NCBI GenBank assembly: GCA_965263045.1
Contig: CBDHGK010000041.1
Location: 5,022,001 to 5,086,000, forward strand
Direction of reading: 5' to 3'
Source of the DNA: G963664115 sp965263045
GTDB lineage: Bacteria; Acidobacteriota; Terriglobia; 20CM-2-55-15
DNA length: 64,000 nt
The translations under genes were made by a program, and so were the position numbers. Under the pieces are notes generated by a model. That model made no database searches. It saw only the letters and a program-made list of their open reading frames with translations, and had not been told where the DNA came from. Shown piece by piece: positions 44,464 to 53,227 of this stretch. Each line of letters begins with the position of its first letter. Within the stretch, counting starts at the first letter, position 1.

Positions 44464-45777
44464 TTATTGAAAACCCAGGTCGAGCTCTTCGGTGGGCCGT
44501 TCCATATCCTGCTCGAAATATAATTCCCAGTTCTCGGCCCACGGCCGGTTGCCCATATCCGGGACCCGAAACTGGATGACTTCCCCCGGCGCGACCGGCG
44601 CCGCGAATCCATCAACGGGATAGAGAGGACGGGTGCATTCGTTGTTTGAGTGCCGACCAGCCTCAGCCAACGACTGGTTGTGACTCCTGTGCCACAGAAT
44701 TCGCACCGGTTCCACGAGCGCCTGCGAATCGTAGATCACAGTTTCCCAATCGATTCCCATGAACGCACCCGCTGCATCCTGAACGGGAGTCATGATCTCG
44801 ATCGCCTCAAGTTCATCGCTCCATTCCCAACTCGAATGCTGGTTCCAGCCTTTCACGTTCGAGGTCATGGTGATCAGCGCGTCGCCGTCCCAGAAACCGA
44901 TCGTGTCTCCGTACCACTGCGGCACGTCCGACCCGATGGGGAACTCCCGGCCGAGGTGGACGGTACGCGTCATCGTGGTACCCAGCATCACGACGACTTC
45001 CGGGGTTACGACAATCCGACTCGGCACGGTACCGCCCGTGGCCCACTGCCTCATGTAGCCCTCCGGCCAGCAATACGAAGCGGACCACTGGTGGGCGGCA
45101 TCGACGCCCTCATGATAGAGCTGTTGCACCATGCGCTGCTGATGCTCGGGCGTCAGCAGGGACAATATGGTCGGGAACTGGTTCGCGCGCATGTAGTTCC
45201 AGACCGCCCGCCGCTGGGGAGCATAGGTCCGGTAGACCCCATCCCATTTGGGCATCGATTCATAGGTATGGACAGTCGGTCCGCCTCGGGATTCGGCATC
45301 CGCCATCAGAGCCGCGTAGTGGTCTTTCGCGCTCGAGAAAGGATAGGGGCTCACGATGTTCTCGCGAGGCCAATCCATATTGCAGTCGCCCCAACGGGCC
45401 GATAGTGGTGGATTGCTCCCGATTCGCGGGTCGGATGTGCTGGTGCCGGCTCCGCCGCTGCGCAGATCGGCCATCTGTCTCGGGGCGTTGCAGCGCCAGT
45501 ACCGCGGGTCCATCCAGAGATCCCTGTCTTTGTAGAAATCTGTGGTCGAGAAGACGTCCACGGGAAGAGGCTCGACGCCTTCGGGCGGCCGGCCGTCCCA
45601 TTCCGGGCCCTCGCCGTGACTGCGTACCGCGGGCGGCGGATTCACGGACGGAAACGGTGCGCCGCGCAGGCTCGGCACCTCCGGCGGTTCCAGCTGGGCC
45701 GACGCCACCGATACCGTCCCTGCTATCATTAGAAGCGACAAAACCGTCGCGCCAATCGTGGTACGGACTACAGTCAT
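44464..45777 (-). CDS. Unrecognised exported protein, 437 aa
   Basis: Signal peptide (TTIGATVLSLLMIAGTVSVASAQL), then a proline-rich stretch, then a domain with many Trp, Tyr and His residues (YWRCNAPRQ, SASYCWPEGYMRQWA, GDTIGFWDGDALITMTSNVKGW). The segment VPQWYGDTIGFWDGDALITM resembles secreted proteins described only as hypothetical beside DUF6152 genes. Four Cys may form disulfides. No enzyme family recognised. GGGGAGAG precedes the ATG. Part of a same-strand set with the DUF6152 gene downstream and two DUF6644-like membrane proteins upstream. Confidence 0.7.
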   Translation of the reverse strand: MTVVRTTIGATVLSLLMIAGTVSVASAQLEPPEVPSLRGAPFPSVNPPPAVRSHGEGPEWDGRPPEGVEPLPVDVFSTTDFYKDRDLWMDPRYWRCNAPRQMADLRSGGAGTSTSDPRIGSNPPLSARWGDCNMDWPRENIVSPYPFSSAKDHYAALMADAESRGGPTVHTYESMPKWDGVYRTYAPQRRAVWNYMRANQFPTILSLLTPEHQQRMVQQLYHEGVDAAHQWSASYCWPEGYMRQWATGGTVPSRIVVTPEVVVMLGTTMTRTVHLGREFPIGSDVPQWYGDTIGFWDGDALITMTSNVKGWNQHSSWEWSDELEAIEIMTPVQDAAGAFMGIDWETVIYDSQALVEPVRILWHRSHNQSLAEAGRHSNNECTRPLYPVDGFAAPVAPGEVIQFRVPDMGNRPWAENWELYFEQDMERPTEELDLGFQ

Positions 45778-46064
45778 TTCTCTCCCCTCCTAATCAGACA
45801 GCAGGAAGTCACGCAGAGCGGACCCCTATTGTCGGAAGCCATGCCGCTACTTACCAGACATTAAATCATAGGACGCATGGCAGGGAGTAACTCATTGGAA
45901 ATTCGACCTGTCTGGGGGGAATTCGCATTGAATCAAAGATTATGAGTCTTGAACGGCGGCGTTCAGAGATTCGCGTCGGCTGAGTTGCGCAGCCTGACGC
46001 TTTCGCGTCGGAGGCGTCAGTTACCACAGATCCGACAGCAGCCCTACGGGGGCTTTAGTTTTCG

Positions 46065-46640
46065 TTATTCGGGCGCCACGGTGTCATCGGTACGGGGTGG
46101 GAAGAGATCGTCAAGATTGATCCCGGGATCCAGCTGGACATCAGTGTCCGACGTGGTGTAGCCGATCCACCGGCCCATAAAAATGATCGTTATCCAGAGC
46201 ACGAGCGACAGGACCGCAGCGGTTTTCCCGGCCGCGGGCGCGCCGGCGTCTTTATCCCAGCGTTTCACCGCCCGGCCCGCGGTGAGCTCGAATATCAGGA
46301 TGTTTATTCCGGAAAGCGCGAGCAGGGCAATCTTGGTCCGGAAAAAGAAGTTGTCGTAATACACGCTGGCATTCGTAATGAACATCAGCAGCCCTGTGGC
46401 GGCCGTAAACACAAAGGCGCCCCAGGTCCACTTCATGACGTCGGACGTAATCCGCGTAAAGGGCCGGCCAGTCGATGCAACACCGAGCAATCGAAGGTCG
46501 ACGATGACGATCGTGCCGAAAACCAGGGCCAGTCCAAGGACATGGAAGCATTCGATCACCGGAAACAGGTACAGCGAATCCCGGATTCCGCTTGCGAGAT
46601 TCGATGATTCCAGTGATTCCAGAAAGCCAACGATATCCAT
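46065..46640 (-). CDS. DUF6644-like membrane protein
   Basis: 191 aa with about five helices: FPVIECFHVLGLALVFGTIVIVDLRLLG, WGAFVFTAATGLLMFI, FFFRTKIALLALSGINILIF, AAVLSLVLWITIIFMGRWIGY. His in the ECFHVLG segment could bind haem or metal. The C-terminus is acidic and soluble. GGAGCG precedes the ATG. A paralogue of similar plan lies 38 bases upstream at 46679. Confidence 0.8.
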   Translation of the reverse strand: MDIVGFLESLESSNLASGIRDSLYLFPVIECFHVLGLALVFGTIVIVDLRLLGVASTGRPFTRITSDVMKWTWGAFVFTAATGLLMFITNASVYYDNFFFRTKIALLALSGINILIFELTAGRAVKRWDKDAGAPAAGKTAAVLSLVLWITIIFMGRWIGYTTSDTDVQLDPGINLDDLFPPRTDDTVAPE

Positions 46641-46678
46641 GCCGTCGCTCCAAATTCCGAATTCTTGGCAGGCTCAAC

Positions 46679-47206
46679 TCACCCCGTCGGCGACCAGCTG
46701 CCCCACACGTAGTCATAGGCGATCAAACGCCCTAGGATGACGATGCCAACCCAGACCAGCAGGGTGACGACCGCAAGCGATTTAGTCCTGCGGCGGTGCA
46801 CCAGCGTCTCCTCCCAATGCTGCTCGTTGTTTCTCAGGGTGATCTGGAAAATCACCGCGATCAGCGTGCCAATGACCACCAGGAACATCTTGAGCCAGAA
46901 GGAGAGGTTCACCAGTTCCCGCAGAGGCTCGCCGACCACCATCAGGAATCCCGTAACCAGCAGCACCAGTAATGCCGCCGACAACCAGGGGCCGAACCGG
47001 TTCGTAGTCTGGCGCAGCGTCTGGTCGTGTCCAGCCCATCCCAGGACACGCAGATCGATCATCAGCACGGATGCCAGCACGAGGCCAATAGCCACAATGT
47101 GAACGGATTGAAGCGTCGGAATGGCCCAATCGCCGTGGGCTACGATCAGGGTGCTAAGTGACGTTTGAGCGAGCCACTCGGCAAATTGTTGAATCCCATC
47201 GATCAT
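46679..47206 (-). CDS. DUF6644-like membrane protein (paralogue)
   Basis: 175 aa, same helix pattern as the gene at 46065: WAIPTLQSVHIVAIGLVLASVLMIDLRVLGWAG, AALLVLLVTGFLMVVGE, LSFWLKMFLVVIGTLIAV, AVVTLLVWVGIVILGRLIAYDY. The shared SVHIV/ECFHV and RVLG/RLLG elements show duplication. Both probably form a membrane complex serving the exported proteins next door; this is inference from gene order. Confidence 0.8.
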   Translation of the reverse strand: MIDGIQQFAEWLAQTSLSTLIVAHGDWAIPTLQSVHIVAIGLVLASVLMIDLRVLGWAGHDQTLRQTTNRFGPWLSAALLVLLVTGFLMVVGEPLRELVNLSFWLKMFLVVIGTLIAVIFQITLRNNEQHWEETLVHRRRTKSLAVVTLLVWVGIVILGRLIAYDYVWGSWSPTG

Positions 47207-47364
47207 CCTTGAAATGACTTCTGATTATTCATCGTTTCATGCCTGAACGTCTGCCGGCATCCTGCCTTCGAAATCGAATTGAGCAATCAAAGCGGCTTCC
47301 AGCCAGGAGTCCGTGTTCCCAAGTGACCCGTACCGCCCAAATCGGGTCTGACCGGGTTCGTGCA

Positions 47365-48021
47365 TTAGTTCGGAAACGGGACTAACCCGGGACTCTGGCC
47401 GGCGGGAAGCGGGGACCGGGCCACGTTCATGATCATTGCGATATAGATGTAGTAACCTTCCAGACTCGCAGCTTCCACCACTCCAGCTTCACCAAGTTCG
47501 GCGAGAGCGCGCTCATAGGTTCCGTCGCTGACGCTGTGATTCCTCAGCAGTTCGGTACAGAAGTCGTAGAGGATTTCTTCTTCTTCAACCATCTCCGTCG
47601 GACGGCGTCCGTCGGCGAGGGCAGCGATAATCGATGCGCTGAGTCCAGCCTGGCGCGCGGCCGGAGCGTGGATAGACCACACGAAGTTGCTGGTCAGGAA
47701 ACGCGCAGCAATCAGGATCGCGAACTCGGTAAGCTTCGGGCTGAGAGCGCTGTTGTTGATGTTGTGCATCCTCATCTGCAATGAAGGAACCACCAGGTCC
47801 GGAACCCGCAGAATGACGGACCATGGCGGTCCGACAAGATCGACTCCACGAATGGATCTGTACTCGGCAAGAGCCTTCGTCTGGGCCTCGGTCAACCCGT
47901 CGGCTGGTATCATTGGCAGACGATCCTGGGGGAGACGATCCTGGGGGAGACGATCCTGGGCGCTGGCGGACGCTGCCGACAGAAGTGTAATCAGTAGAAA
48001 CCCGAATGCGAGTCGTGTCAT
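47365..48021 (-). CDS. Exported carboxymuconolactone-decarboxylase-like protein
   Basis: 218 aa. Signal peptide (LAFGFLLITLLSAASASAQ), then three QDRLP-type repeats, then a CMD/AhpD helical fold: LTEAQTKALAEYRSIRG, MHNINNSALSPKLTEFAILIAARFL, SNFVWSIHAPAARQAGLS. The CxxC of the AhpD peroxidase group is absent and the His in WSIHAP is kept, so lactone or hydrolase-like chemistry is more likely than thiol peroxidase. GGAGGG 8 bases before ATG. Export of a CMD protein is unusual. Confidence 0.85.
   Translation of the reverse strand: MTRLAFGFLLITLLSAASASAQDRLPQDRLPQDRLPMIPADGLTEAQTKALAEYRSIRGVDLVGPPWSVILRVPDLVVPSLQMRMHNINNSALSPKLTEFAILIAARFLTSNFVWSIHAPAARQAGLSASIIAALADGRRPTEMVEEEEILYDFCTELLRNHSVSDGTYERALAELGEAGVVEAASLEGYYIYIAMIMNVARSPLPAGQSPGLVPFPN
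47918..47962 (-). repeat. Three tandem 15-bp repeats inside the CMD-like gene
   Basis: AGACGATCCTGGGGG three times (plus-strand reading), the third with one or two changes. It encodes QDRLP repeats just after the predicted signal cleavage site, so changes in copy number stay in frame. Confidence 0.85.
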
Positions 48022-48290
48022 GCGACGGCCCTCCGATGCCTGGTGTCAGATTATAGCTGCTGCCTGACGTTCGGCGGGTGATTCGCATTCTCGTGTGGTT
48101 TTTACGGAAATAATTCAGTACATTCCGAAGGACGCTGCCAACACCCCTCATGTTCGGAGATTGAGGGTCCGATGCCGGCACGGGGAATCCCTACCAGCCC
48201 GTGGTGAAGCTGTTTCGGTGACTGATTTGGTGGGCCATTCAGCAGGCATTTGTACGATCGGCGGACGGGACCATTCACCTTTCTCTGGGC

Positions 48291-49865
48291 ATGACTGTCA
48301 ACTTCCAGCCACTCACACCGCTCTCGTTTCTCGACCGAAGCGCGCGCCTCTTTCCTGATCGTATCGCCGTCGTAGACGGCCAGACGCGCTTCACCCACCG
48401 GGAGTTTCACGAGAGAGCACAGGCACTCGCCGGAGGCCTCGCCAGACTCGGTGTAAAACCCGGTGATCGTGTCGGGTTTCTGCTGATGAATGGTGAACCG
48501 CTATTGAATGCTCACTTCGGAGTGCCCATGAGCGGCGCGGTGCTTGTGGCCATCAACACCCGGCTGGCCAGACCGGAAGTTGTTTACATTCTCCAACACG
48601 CCGGCATCCGGGTACTGGTGGTCGATCCGGCACTGCTTGAGCAATTAGGCGAACTCAAGGCCGAGTGTCCGGAACTCAAACGCGTGATCACGGTCAAGGA
48701 CGACCGGGTGCCCGGCGGCGATCTGTCTTACCAAGAACTCCTGGCATCCGGCGTCGATCAGTCGCTGGCGCACACGATCGACAACGAAAACGATCTCATT
48801 GCTCTGAACTATACGAGTGGGACGACGGGCCAGCTCAAGGGCGTAATGTATAGCCATCGCGGGGCCTACCTGAATGCGATTGGCAACGTGGTGGAGGTCG
48901 AACTGACCAGCGCCGCGCGCTACCTCTGGACCTTGCCGATGTTCCACTGTAACGGGTGGTGTTATCCCTGGTCAGTCACCGCGGTCAGCGGATTGCATGT
49001 TTGCCTCGAGCGGCCGGTTCCGGCGGAAGTGTTCGGCCTGATCCAGGCAGAGGGCATCACTCACCTCTGTGCGGCCCCGACGGTCCTCATCGATTTGGCC
49101 GAATATGCAACATCCGTAAGACTGGACCTTGAGACCCAATTGACCATAATGACGGGAGGGGCCCCGCCCGCTCCGCAGGTGATTCGCAACATCGAGGCTG
49201 TCGGGGCGCGCGTGATCCACCTCTACGGACTCACCGAAACCTACGGTCCTTCGACCATCTGCCAGTGGCTACCGGAATGGAACGCGCTGTCGTTCGACGA
49301 ACAGGCCGGGGTGAAAGCAAGACAAGGCGTTGCAGATCTCATGGTAGAGCAACGGGTCGTCGGTGAGGACATGGTTGATGTCGCCCCCGACGGGTCGGAG
49401 ATTGGCGAGCTCGTCATTCGCGGAAATGCTGTAATGAAGGGCTACTACCAGGACGAGGAGGCCACTCGAGAAGTATTTCGCGGGGGATGGTTTCACACCG
49501 CAGATCTCGCCGTTGTTCATCCGAACGGGTACGCGGAGATGAAAGACCGGGCCAAGGACATCATAATCTCCGGCGGAGAGAATGTTTCAACCCTGGAGGT
49601 CGAACGGGTGATCTACACACACCCGGCGGTACTGGAAGTGGCCGTCGTTGCCTGTCCTCACGAACGTTGGGTGGAAGTGCCCAGAGCCTTCGTTGTGACC
49701 AAGCCCGGCGCCGAAATGACGGCCGAGGAACTCTACACCTATTGCAGGGAACGACTGGCCGGATTCAAGTGTCCGAAACACGTCGAGTTCGTGAGCGAAC
49801 TTCCGAAAACTTCAACCGGCAAGATCCAGAAATATATCCTGCGAAACCGCGACGGGAGCGAGTGA
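48291..49865 (+). CDS. Acyl-CoA synthetase (AMP-binding, fatty-acid/aromatic CoA ligase type)
   Basis: 524 aa adenylate-forming ligase. Motifs: YTSGTTGQLKGVMYSHR (P-loop-like), HLYGLTETYGP, HTADLAVVHPNGYAEMKDRAKDIIISGGENVS and the C-terminal Lys in LPKTSTGKIQKYILR. Resembles medium-chain/aryl acyl-CoA ligases. First of a three-gene unit with HpaB-type hydroxylase and SDR: the next start overlaps its stop by one base. Activates an acid for later hydroxylation or dehydrogenation; the substrate is not visible. Confidence 0.92.
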   Translation: MTVNFQPLTPLSFLDRSARLFPDRIAVVDGQTRFTHREFHERAQALAGGLARLGVKPGDRVGFLLMNGEPLLNAHFGVPMSGAVLVAINTRLARPEVVYILQHAGIRVLVVDPALLEQLGELKAECPELKRVITVKDDRVPGGDLSYQELLASGVDQSLAHTIDNENDLIALNYTSGTTGQLKGVMYSHRGAYLNAIGNVVEVELTSAARYLWTLPMFHCNGWCYPWSVTAVSGLHVCLERPVPAEVFGLIQAEGITHLCAAPTVLIDLAEYATSVRLDLETQLTIMTGGAPPAPQVIRNIEAVGARVIHLYGLTETYGPSTICQWLPEWNALSFDEQAGVKARQGVADLMVEQRVVGEDMVDVAPDGSEIGELVIRGNAVMKGYYQDEEATREVFRGGWFHTADLAVVHPNGYAEMKDRAKDIIISGGENVSTLEVERVIYTHPAVLEVAVVACPHERWVEVPRAFVVTKPGAEMTAEELYTYCRERLAGFKCPKHVEFVSELPKTSTGKIQKYILRNRDGSE

Positions 49866-51322
49866 TGGGGCTTCGAACAGTTGCCGAATACCAGGAAAGC
49901 CTGCGTGATGGACGTGTCGTTTACTTCGGCGGGCGGCGCGTCGAAGACGTCACCACACATCCCGTCATCGGCATAGCCGTGAATCACGCATCGATTGACT
50001 ATGCGATTGCCCACGATTCTGACTACCGCAAACTGGCCGTCTGTCTGGATCCGGCATCCGGTGAAGAATACAGCCGGTACTTCGAAGTCCCCGGCGGTAG
50101 CGACGATCTCCTCAGGCGCAGCGAATTGATCGAGCTATCGACCCGCCTCGGCCGGACCCTGGTCGTTCTGATTAAGGAAATCGGCACTGATTGTCTGTTC
50201 GCCCTCCAGCTCGTCGCCCGGCAGATGGATGACAAACTGGGCACAGACTACGTCTCACGGGTGCGCGCGATCTACGAACACTGCCGGAGCAACGACCTTG
50301 CGATGGCGGTTGCGCAAACCGATGTGAAGGGCGATCGCGGCCTGGGACCCGCCGAACAGGGCAATCCCGATTACTACGTCCGGATTGTCGAGCGGCGTAG
50401 CGACGGGATCATCGTGCGCGGTGCAAAGGTCCATACGTCTGTTACGCCCAATGCGAATGAGTTGTTTGTCGTTCCGACACGCAACTTAGGCGAATCGGAC
50501 GCCGATTATGCCGTTGCGTTCTGCATTCCAGCCAGTACCCGGGGTGTGAGAATGATTGCGAGTCCCTATGGCTCCGGCAGCGGCAGCACCTTCACACACC
50601 CGATCAGCTCTCGCCACAAGATGATGGAGACACTGACAATCTTTGACGATGTGTTCGTTCCGAACGAACGGGTCTTCCTGAACGGCGAATGGCAGTTTGC
50701 CGGCCTGCTCGCCAAAACCTTCGTCGAGTTTCATCGCTTCACCGCGATTTCTTACAAGCTGCCGCTGCTGGACCTGCTGGTCGGGAGCGCGCAACTCATC
50801 GCGGATCAGAATGGCATCGATCGCGCCAGCCATGTTCGTGAGAAGCTCACGTGGCTGATCAGCTATGCGCAGACCGTGCGGATGCTGACGAGAATGGCGG
50901 CGCTCGATTGCACCATCGAAGAAGGTATCGCCATTCCGAACACGGAAGTGGTCAACATTGCCAAGCTTCACTTCGCAGCCAACTATCACCAGGCGTTAAT
51001 GCATGTCCAGGATTTGACCGGAGGGCTCCTCGTGACCGGACCGGGCGAGGAAGACCTGAGAAGTCCGGAAACGGGTGACGAAATCCAACACTATCTTGGG
51101 GGCCGGAGCGGATTCTCCACCGAAGAGCGCCTGCGAACGATCAACATGATTTCCGATTTGACTACCGGTGACTTTGGAGGCTACCAGGCCGTGCTTGCGA
51201 TTCATGCCGAAGGTTCGCTCGAAGCCGAAAAGATGACGATCCTACGTGAGTACAAGGCGGCGCGCGCAAAAAGTTACGCGGAGTGGGTGGCATCCCCAGG
51301 TAAAGAACGGACGCCTCTATGA
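49865..51322 (+). CDS. HpaB-type FAD-dependent hydroxylase (4-hydroxyphenylacetate 3-monooxygenase family)
   Basis: 485 aa with the acyl-CoA-dehydrogenase-like fold of HpaB: MGLRTVAEYQESLRDGRVVYFGGRRV, the central AVAQTDVKGDRG, RGAKVHTSVTPNANELFVVP and the C-terminal QDLTGGLLVTGPGEEDL. The related 4-hydroxybutyryl-CoA dehydratases need three Cys for an iron-sulfur cluster; the expected C-terminal one (after FHRFTAIS) is absent, so hydroxylase is the better call. Start at 49865, overlapping the ligase stop; the frame from 49487 is antisense noise. A separate flavin reductase partner is not adjacent. Confidence 0.85.
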   Translation: MGLRTVAEYQESLRDGRVVYFGGRRVEDVTTHPVIGIAVNHASIDYAIAHDSDYRKLAVCLDPASGEEYSRYFEVPGGSDDLLRRSELIELSTRLGRTLVVLIKEIGTDCLFALQLVARQMDDKLGTDYVSRVRAIYEHCRSNDLAMAVAQTDVKGDRGLGPAEQGNPDYYVRIVERRSDGIIVRGAKVHTSVTPNANELFVVPTRNLGESDADYAVAFCIPASTRGVRMIASPYGSGSGSTFTHPISSRHKMMETLTIFDDVFVPNERVFLNGEWQFAGLLAKTFVEFHRFTAISYKLPLLDLLVGSAQLIADQNGIDRASHVREKLTWLISYAQTVRMLTRMAALDCTIEEGIAIPNTEVVNIAKLHFAANYHQALMHVQDLTGGLLVTGPGEEDLRSPETGDEIQHYLGGRSGFSTEERLRTINMISDLTTGDFGGYQAVLAIHAEGSLEAEKMTILREYKAARAKSYAEWVASPGKERTPL

Positions 51323-52089
51323 ATACACCCTTCCATTTCTCGTTGAGCGGCAAGGTGGCGATTGTGACGGGGAGCAGCCGCGGGATCGGCCGGGCGATCG
51401 TTGAGGCTCTGGCCGCCGGCGGCGCGTCGGTAACGGTGACCGCCCGCAATGCGGCACTCGTCGAGGAGGTTGCCCAGGCAGTTGCAGCCGGCGGCGGCAC
51501 CAGCCTGGCCGTGCCCGCCGACGTCAGCAATCCTGCGGAAGTCGAGCATCTCGTGGGCGCCACCGTGAAGAGTTTCGGGCGGCTCGACGTGCTCGTCAAC
51601 AACGCCGGGATTTCGCCCATCTTCAAGAAGGCCGAACGGGTGAGCGAGGTCGAGTGGGATGAGATCATGGCCGTTAACCTGAAAGGTGCATTTCTCTGCG
51701 CTCAGGCCGCCGGACGGGTCATGATTCCCCAGACTTCGGGTCGCATTATCAACATCAGTTCGGTCGGCGGCCGGGTCGCTCTGCCCAATATGGCGGCCTA
51801 CTGCGCGGCCAAAGGCGGCCTCGAACAACTCACCCGTGTCCTTGCCGCGGAGTGGGCGCCCCACAACATCCTGGTCAATGCGATTGCGCCTGGATTTGTC
51901 GAAACCGATTTAACCGAGGGTCTGCGTCAGAACCCTGAACTTCGGGATGCCATCGTCGGACAGACGCCGCTGGGGCGGCTTGCAAAAGTTGAAGACATCG
52001 TCGGCGCGGCGATCTATCTGGCCTCCGACGCCGCCTCCTACGTCACCGGCCAGACGCTCTACATCGATGGTGGTTGGACAGCAATCTGA
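51319..52089 (+). CDS. SDR-family oxidoreductase
   Basis: 256 aa classical short-chain dehydrogenase: TGSSRGIGRAI cofactor motif, NNAGIS, Ser in NISSVGG, YCAAK catalytic pair, and a C-terminal VTGQTLYIDGGW typical of FabG-like enzymes. ATGA overlap with the HpaB-type gene, so the last gene of the operon. Probably reduces or oxidises a hydroxyl or keto group of the activated substrate. Confidence 0.92.
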   Translation: MNTPFHFSLSGKVAIVTGSSRGIGRAIVEALAAGGASVTVTARNAALVEEVAQAVAAGGGTSLAVPADVSNPAEVEHLVGATVKSFGRLDVLVNNAGISPIFKKAERVSEVEWDEIMAVNLKGAFLCAQAAGRVMIPQTSGRIINISSVGGRVALPNMAAYCAAKGGLEQLTRVLAAEWAPHNILVNAIAPGFVETDLTEGLRQNPELRDAIVGQTPLGRLAKVEDIVGAAIYLASDAASYVTGQTLYIDGGWTAI

Positions 52090-52182
52090 GCGGTTCGTAT
52101 CGGAGAGTTTCCTGTGCGATCTCCGGCACATTCAGCCAGGAGAATCGGACGACCTGGCCCGCATGCCCAATGCAACCGGCCT

Positions 52183-53007
52183 TCAGGCGTCAACCAACAC
52201 CGCGGTTTGGGGTTGGGTCGGCGTGTCTCGCATGACGGCTGCCATGTCCGGTGCCTCGCCGTCAGTCCAGGGCGTCAGAAAGCGTCCCTGAAACGAGACT
52301 TCGAGCGGGTTTCTGCTGAAGGGATAGGGAGACACAACGTACTTGTTGCCGGCCTGGGGTCGGATGCGGATGTCGACGTCGTCATCGGCGTTGCTGGGGA
52401 CGTGAGTAAACGTTGATTCCCGTCGAGCCGCCTCGTGAGTGCAGTTGAAATAGAGCGCCATCGTGTCGAACATCTGCAGCAGCTTGTAGTTTGCAAATAG
52501 CCTCTTTTCCTCGACCCACGGCGCCGTGTCGGGGTTGGACGCCAGTTCCAGCTTCAATCTTTTCTGACGCTGATACTCCCTGTTCAGCATCCCGTCGACC
52601 ATCGCACGGTGTTCGACAGGGATTGCGTCAATGAGCACGCTGTCGGAAAATCCGTAGCGGCCGTTGTAGAGCCCCCAGATGTGCATGCTGCCAACCAATC
52701 CGCAATAGGGATGCCGGGCCTCGTTGTGCTCGGGCGAACTGGAACTGGTCAGCATCATTATGGGAATCGGTGTTTCAACGAGGTTGTAGGGCAAGCCCGA
52801 CCGGGGGTCGAGGGGCGGATTGTCGTCGAAGTCTCGCCACCCTCTGTCGTGGGATCGGCATACGTAGAGAAACTCCTCCCGTGGCTCGGGCGCCTGAAAG
52901 TCATCATTGCCGAAGTTCTCGGCCAGTTGCCCCACCAGTTCGAGATGCTCTTCGAGTTTGATTACAAAGTATCGGGTCTGCCCAGCGGGCGCGGATTGGA
53001 CAATCAT
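52183..53007 (-). CDS. DUF3891-family protein
   Basis: 274 aa. N-terminus MIVQSAPAGQTRYFVIKLEEHLELVGQLAENF and CRSHDRGWRDFDDNPPLD match DUF3891; His and Asp residues (SHDRGW, HNEARHPYCG, NCTHEA) could form a metal site like that of HD-type proteins. Start at 53007 with GGGAG 8 bases upstream; the frame to 53037 is an extension. Convergent with the SDR operon, no clear partner. Function unknown. Confidence 0.8.
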   Translation of the reverse strand: MIVQSAPAGQTRYFVIKLEEHLELVGQLAENFGNDDFQAPEPREEFLYVCRSHDRGWRDFDDNPPLDPRSGLPYNLVETPIPIMMLTSSSSPEHNEARHPYCGLVGSMHIWGLYNGRYGFSDSVLIDAIPVEHRAMVDGMLNREYQRQKRLKLELASNPDTAPWVEEKRLFANYKLLQMFDTMALYFNCTHEAARRESTFTHVPSNADDDVDIRIRPQAGNKYVVSPYPFSRNPLEVSFQGRFLTPWTDGEAPDMAAVMRDTPTQPQTAVLVDA

Positions 53008-53227
53008 GGCGTATCTCCCATCGGTATCAGGGAACACCGCATGCGGTCGAGAGAACGGCTGTCGATCGCTCTACCCCGACCGCAACGTGGCCGTCCCAAA
53101 GAAACACCCCGAAACAGAGTACGCGTCATGCTGACTCAGCACACTGAAGACGAGATCGAGGCATGCTTGCGGACGGGGGCGCCTGCGGGCGGCTTCCACT
53201 CCTTCCTGTGTTTCGTTGACTGACGCC

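Noticed and set aside
46040..46060. Hairpin AGCCC-tacg-GGGGCT followed by TTAGTTTT as a terminator
   Set aside because: The T-rich side is on the plus strand, but the only gene ending here reads on the minus strand.
48190..48211. CAGCCCGTGG-type sequence similar to the 42.1-kb repeat end
   Set aside because: Only about 10 contiguous bases match and the rest differs; could be chance.
49487..49864. N-terminal extension of the HpaB-type frame
   Set aside because: The added 126 residues lie in another frame of the CoA ligase and are basic and motif-free; the true start is the ATG at 49865.
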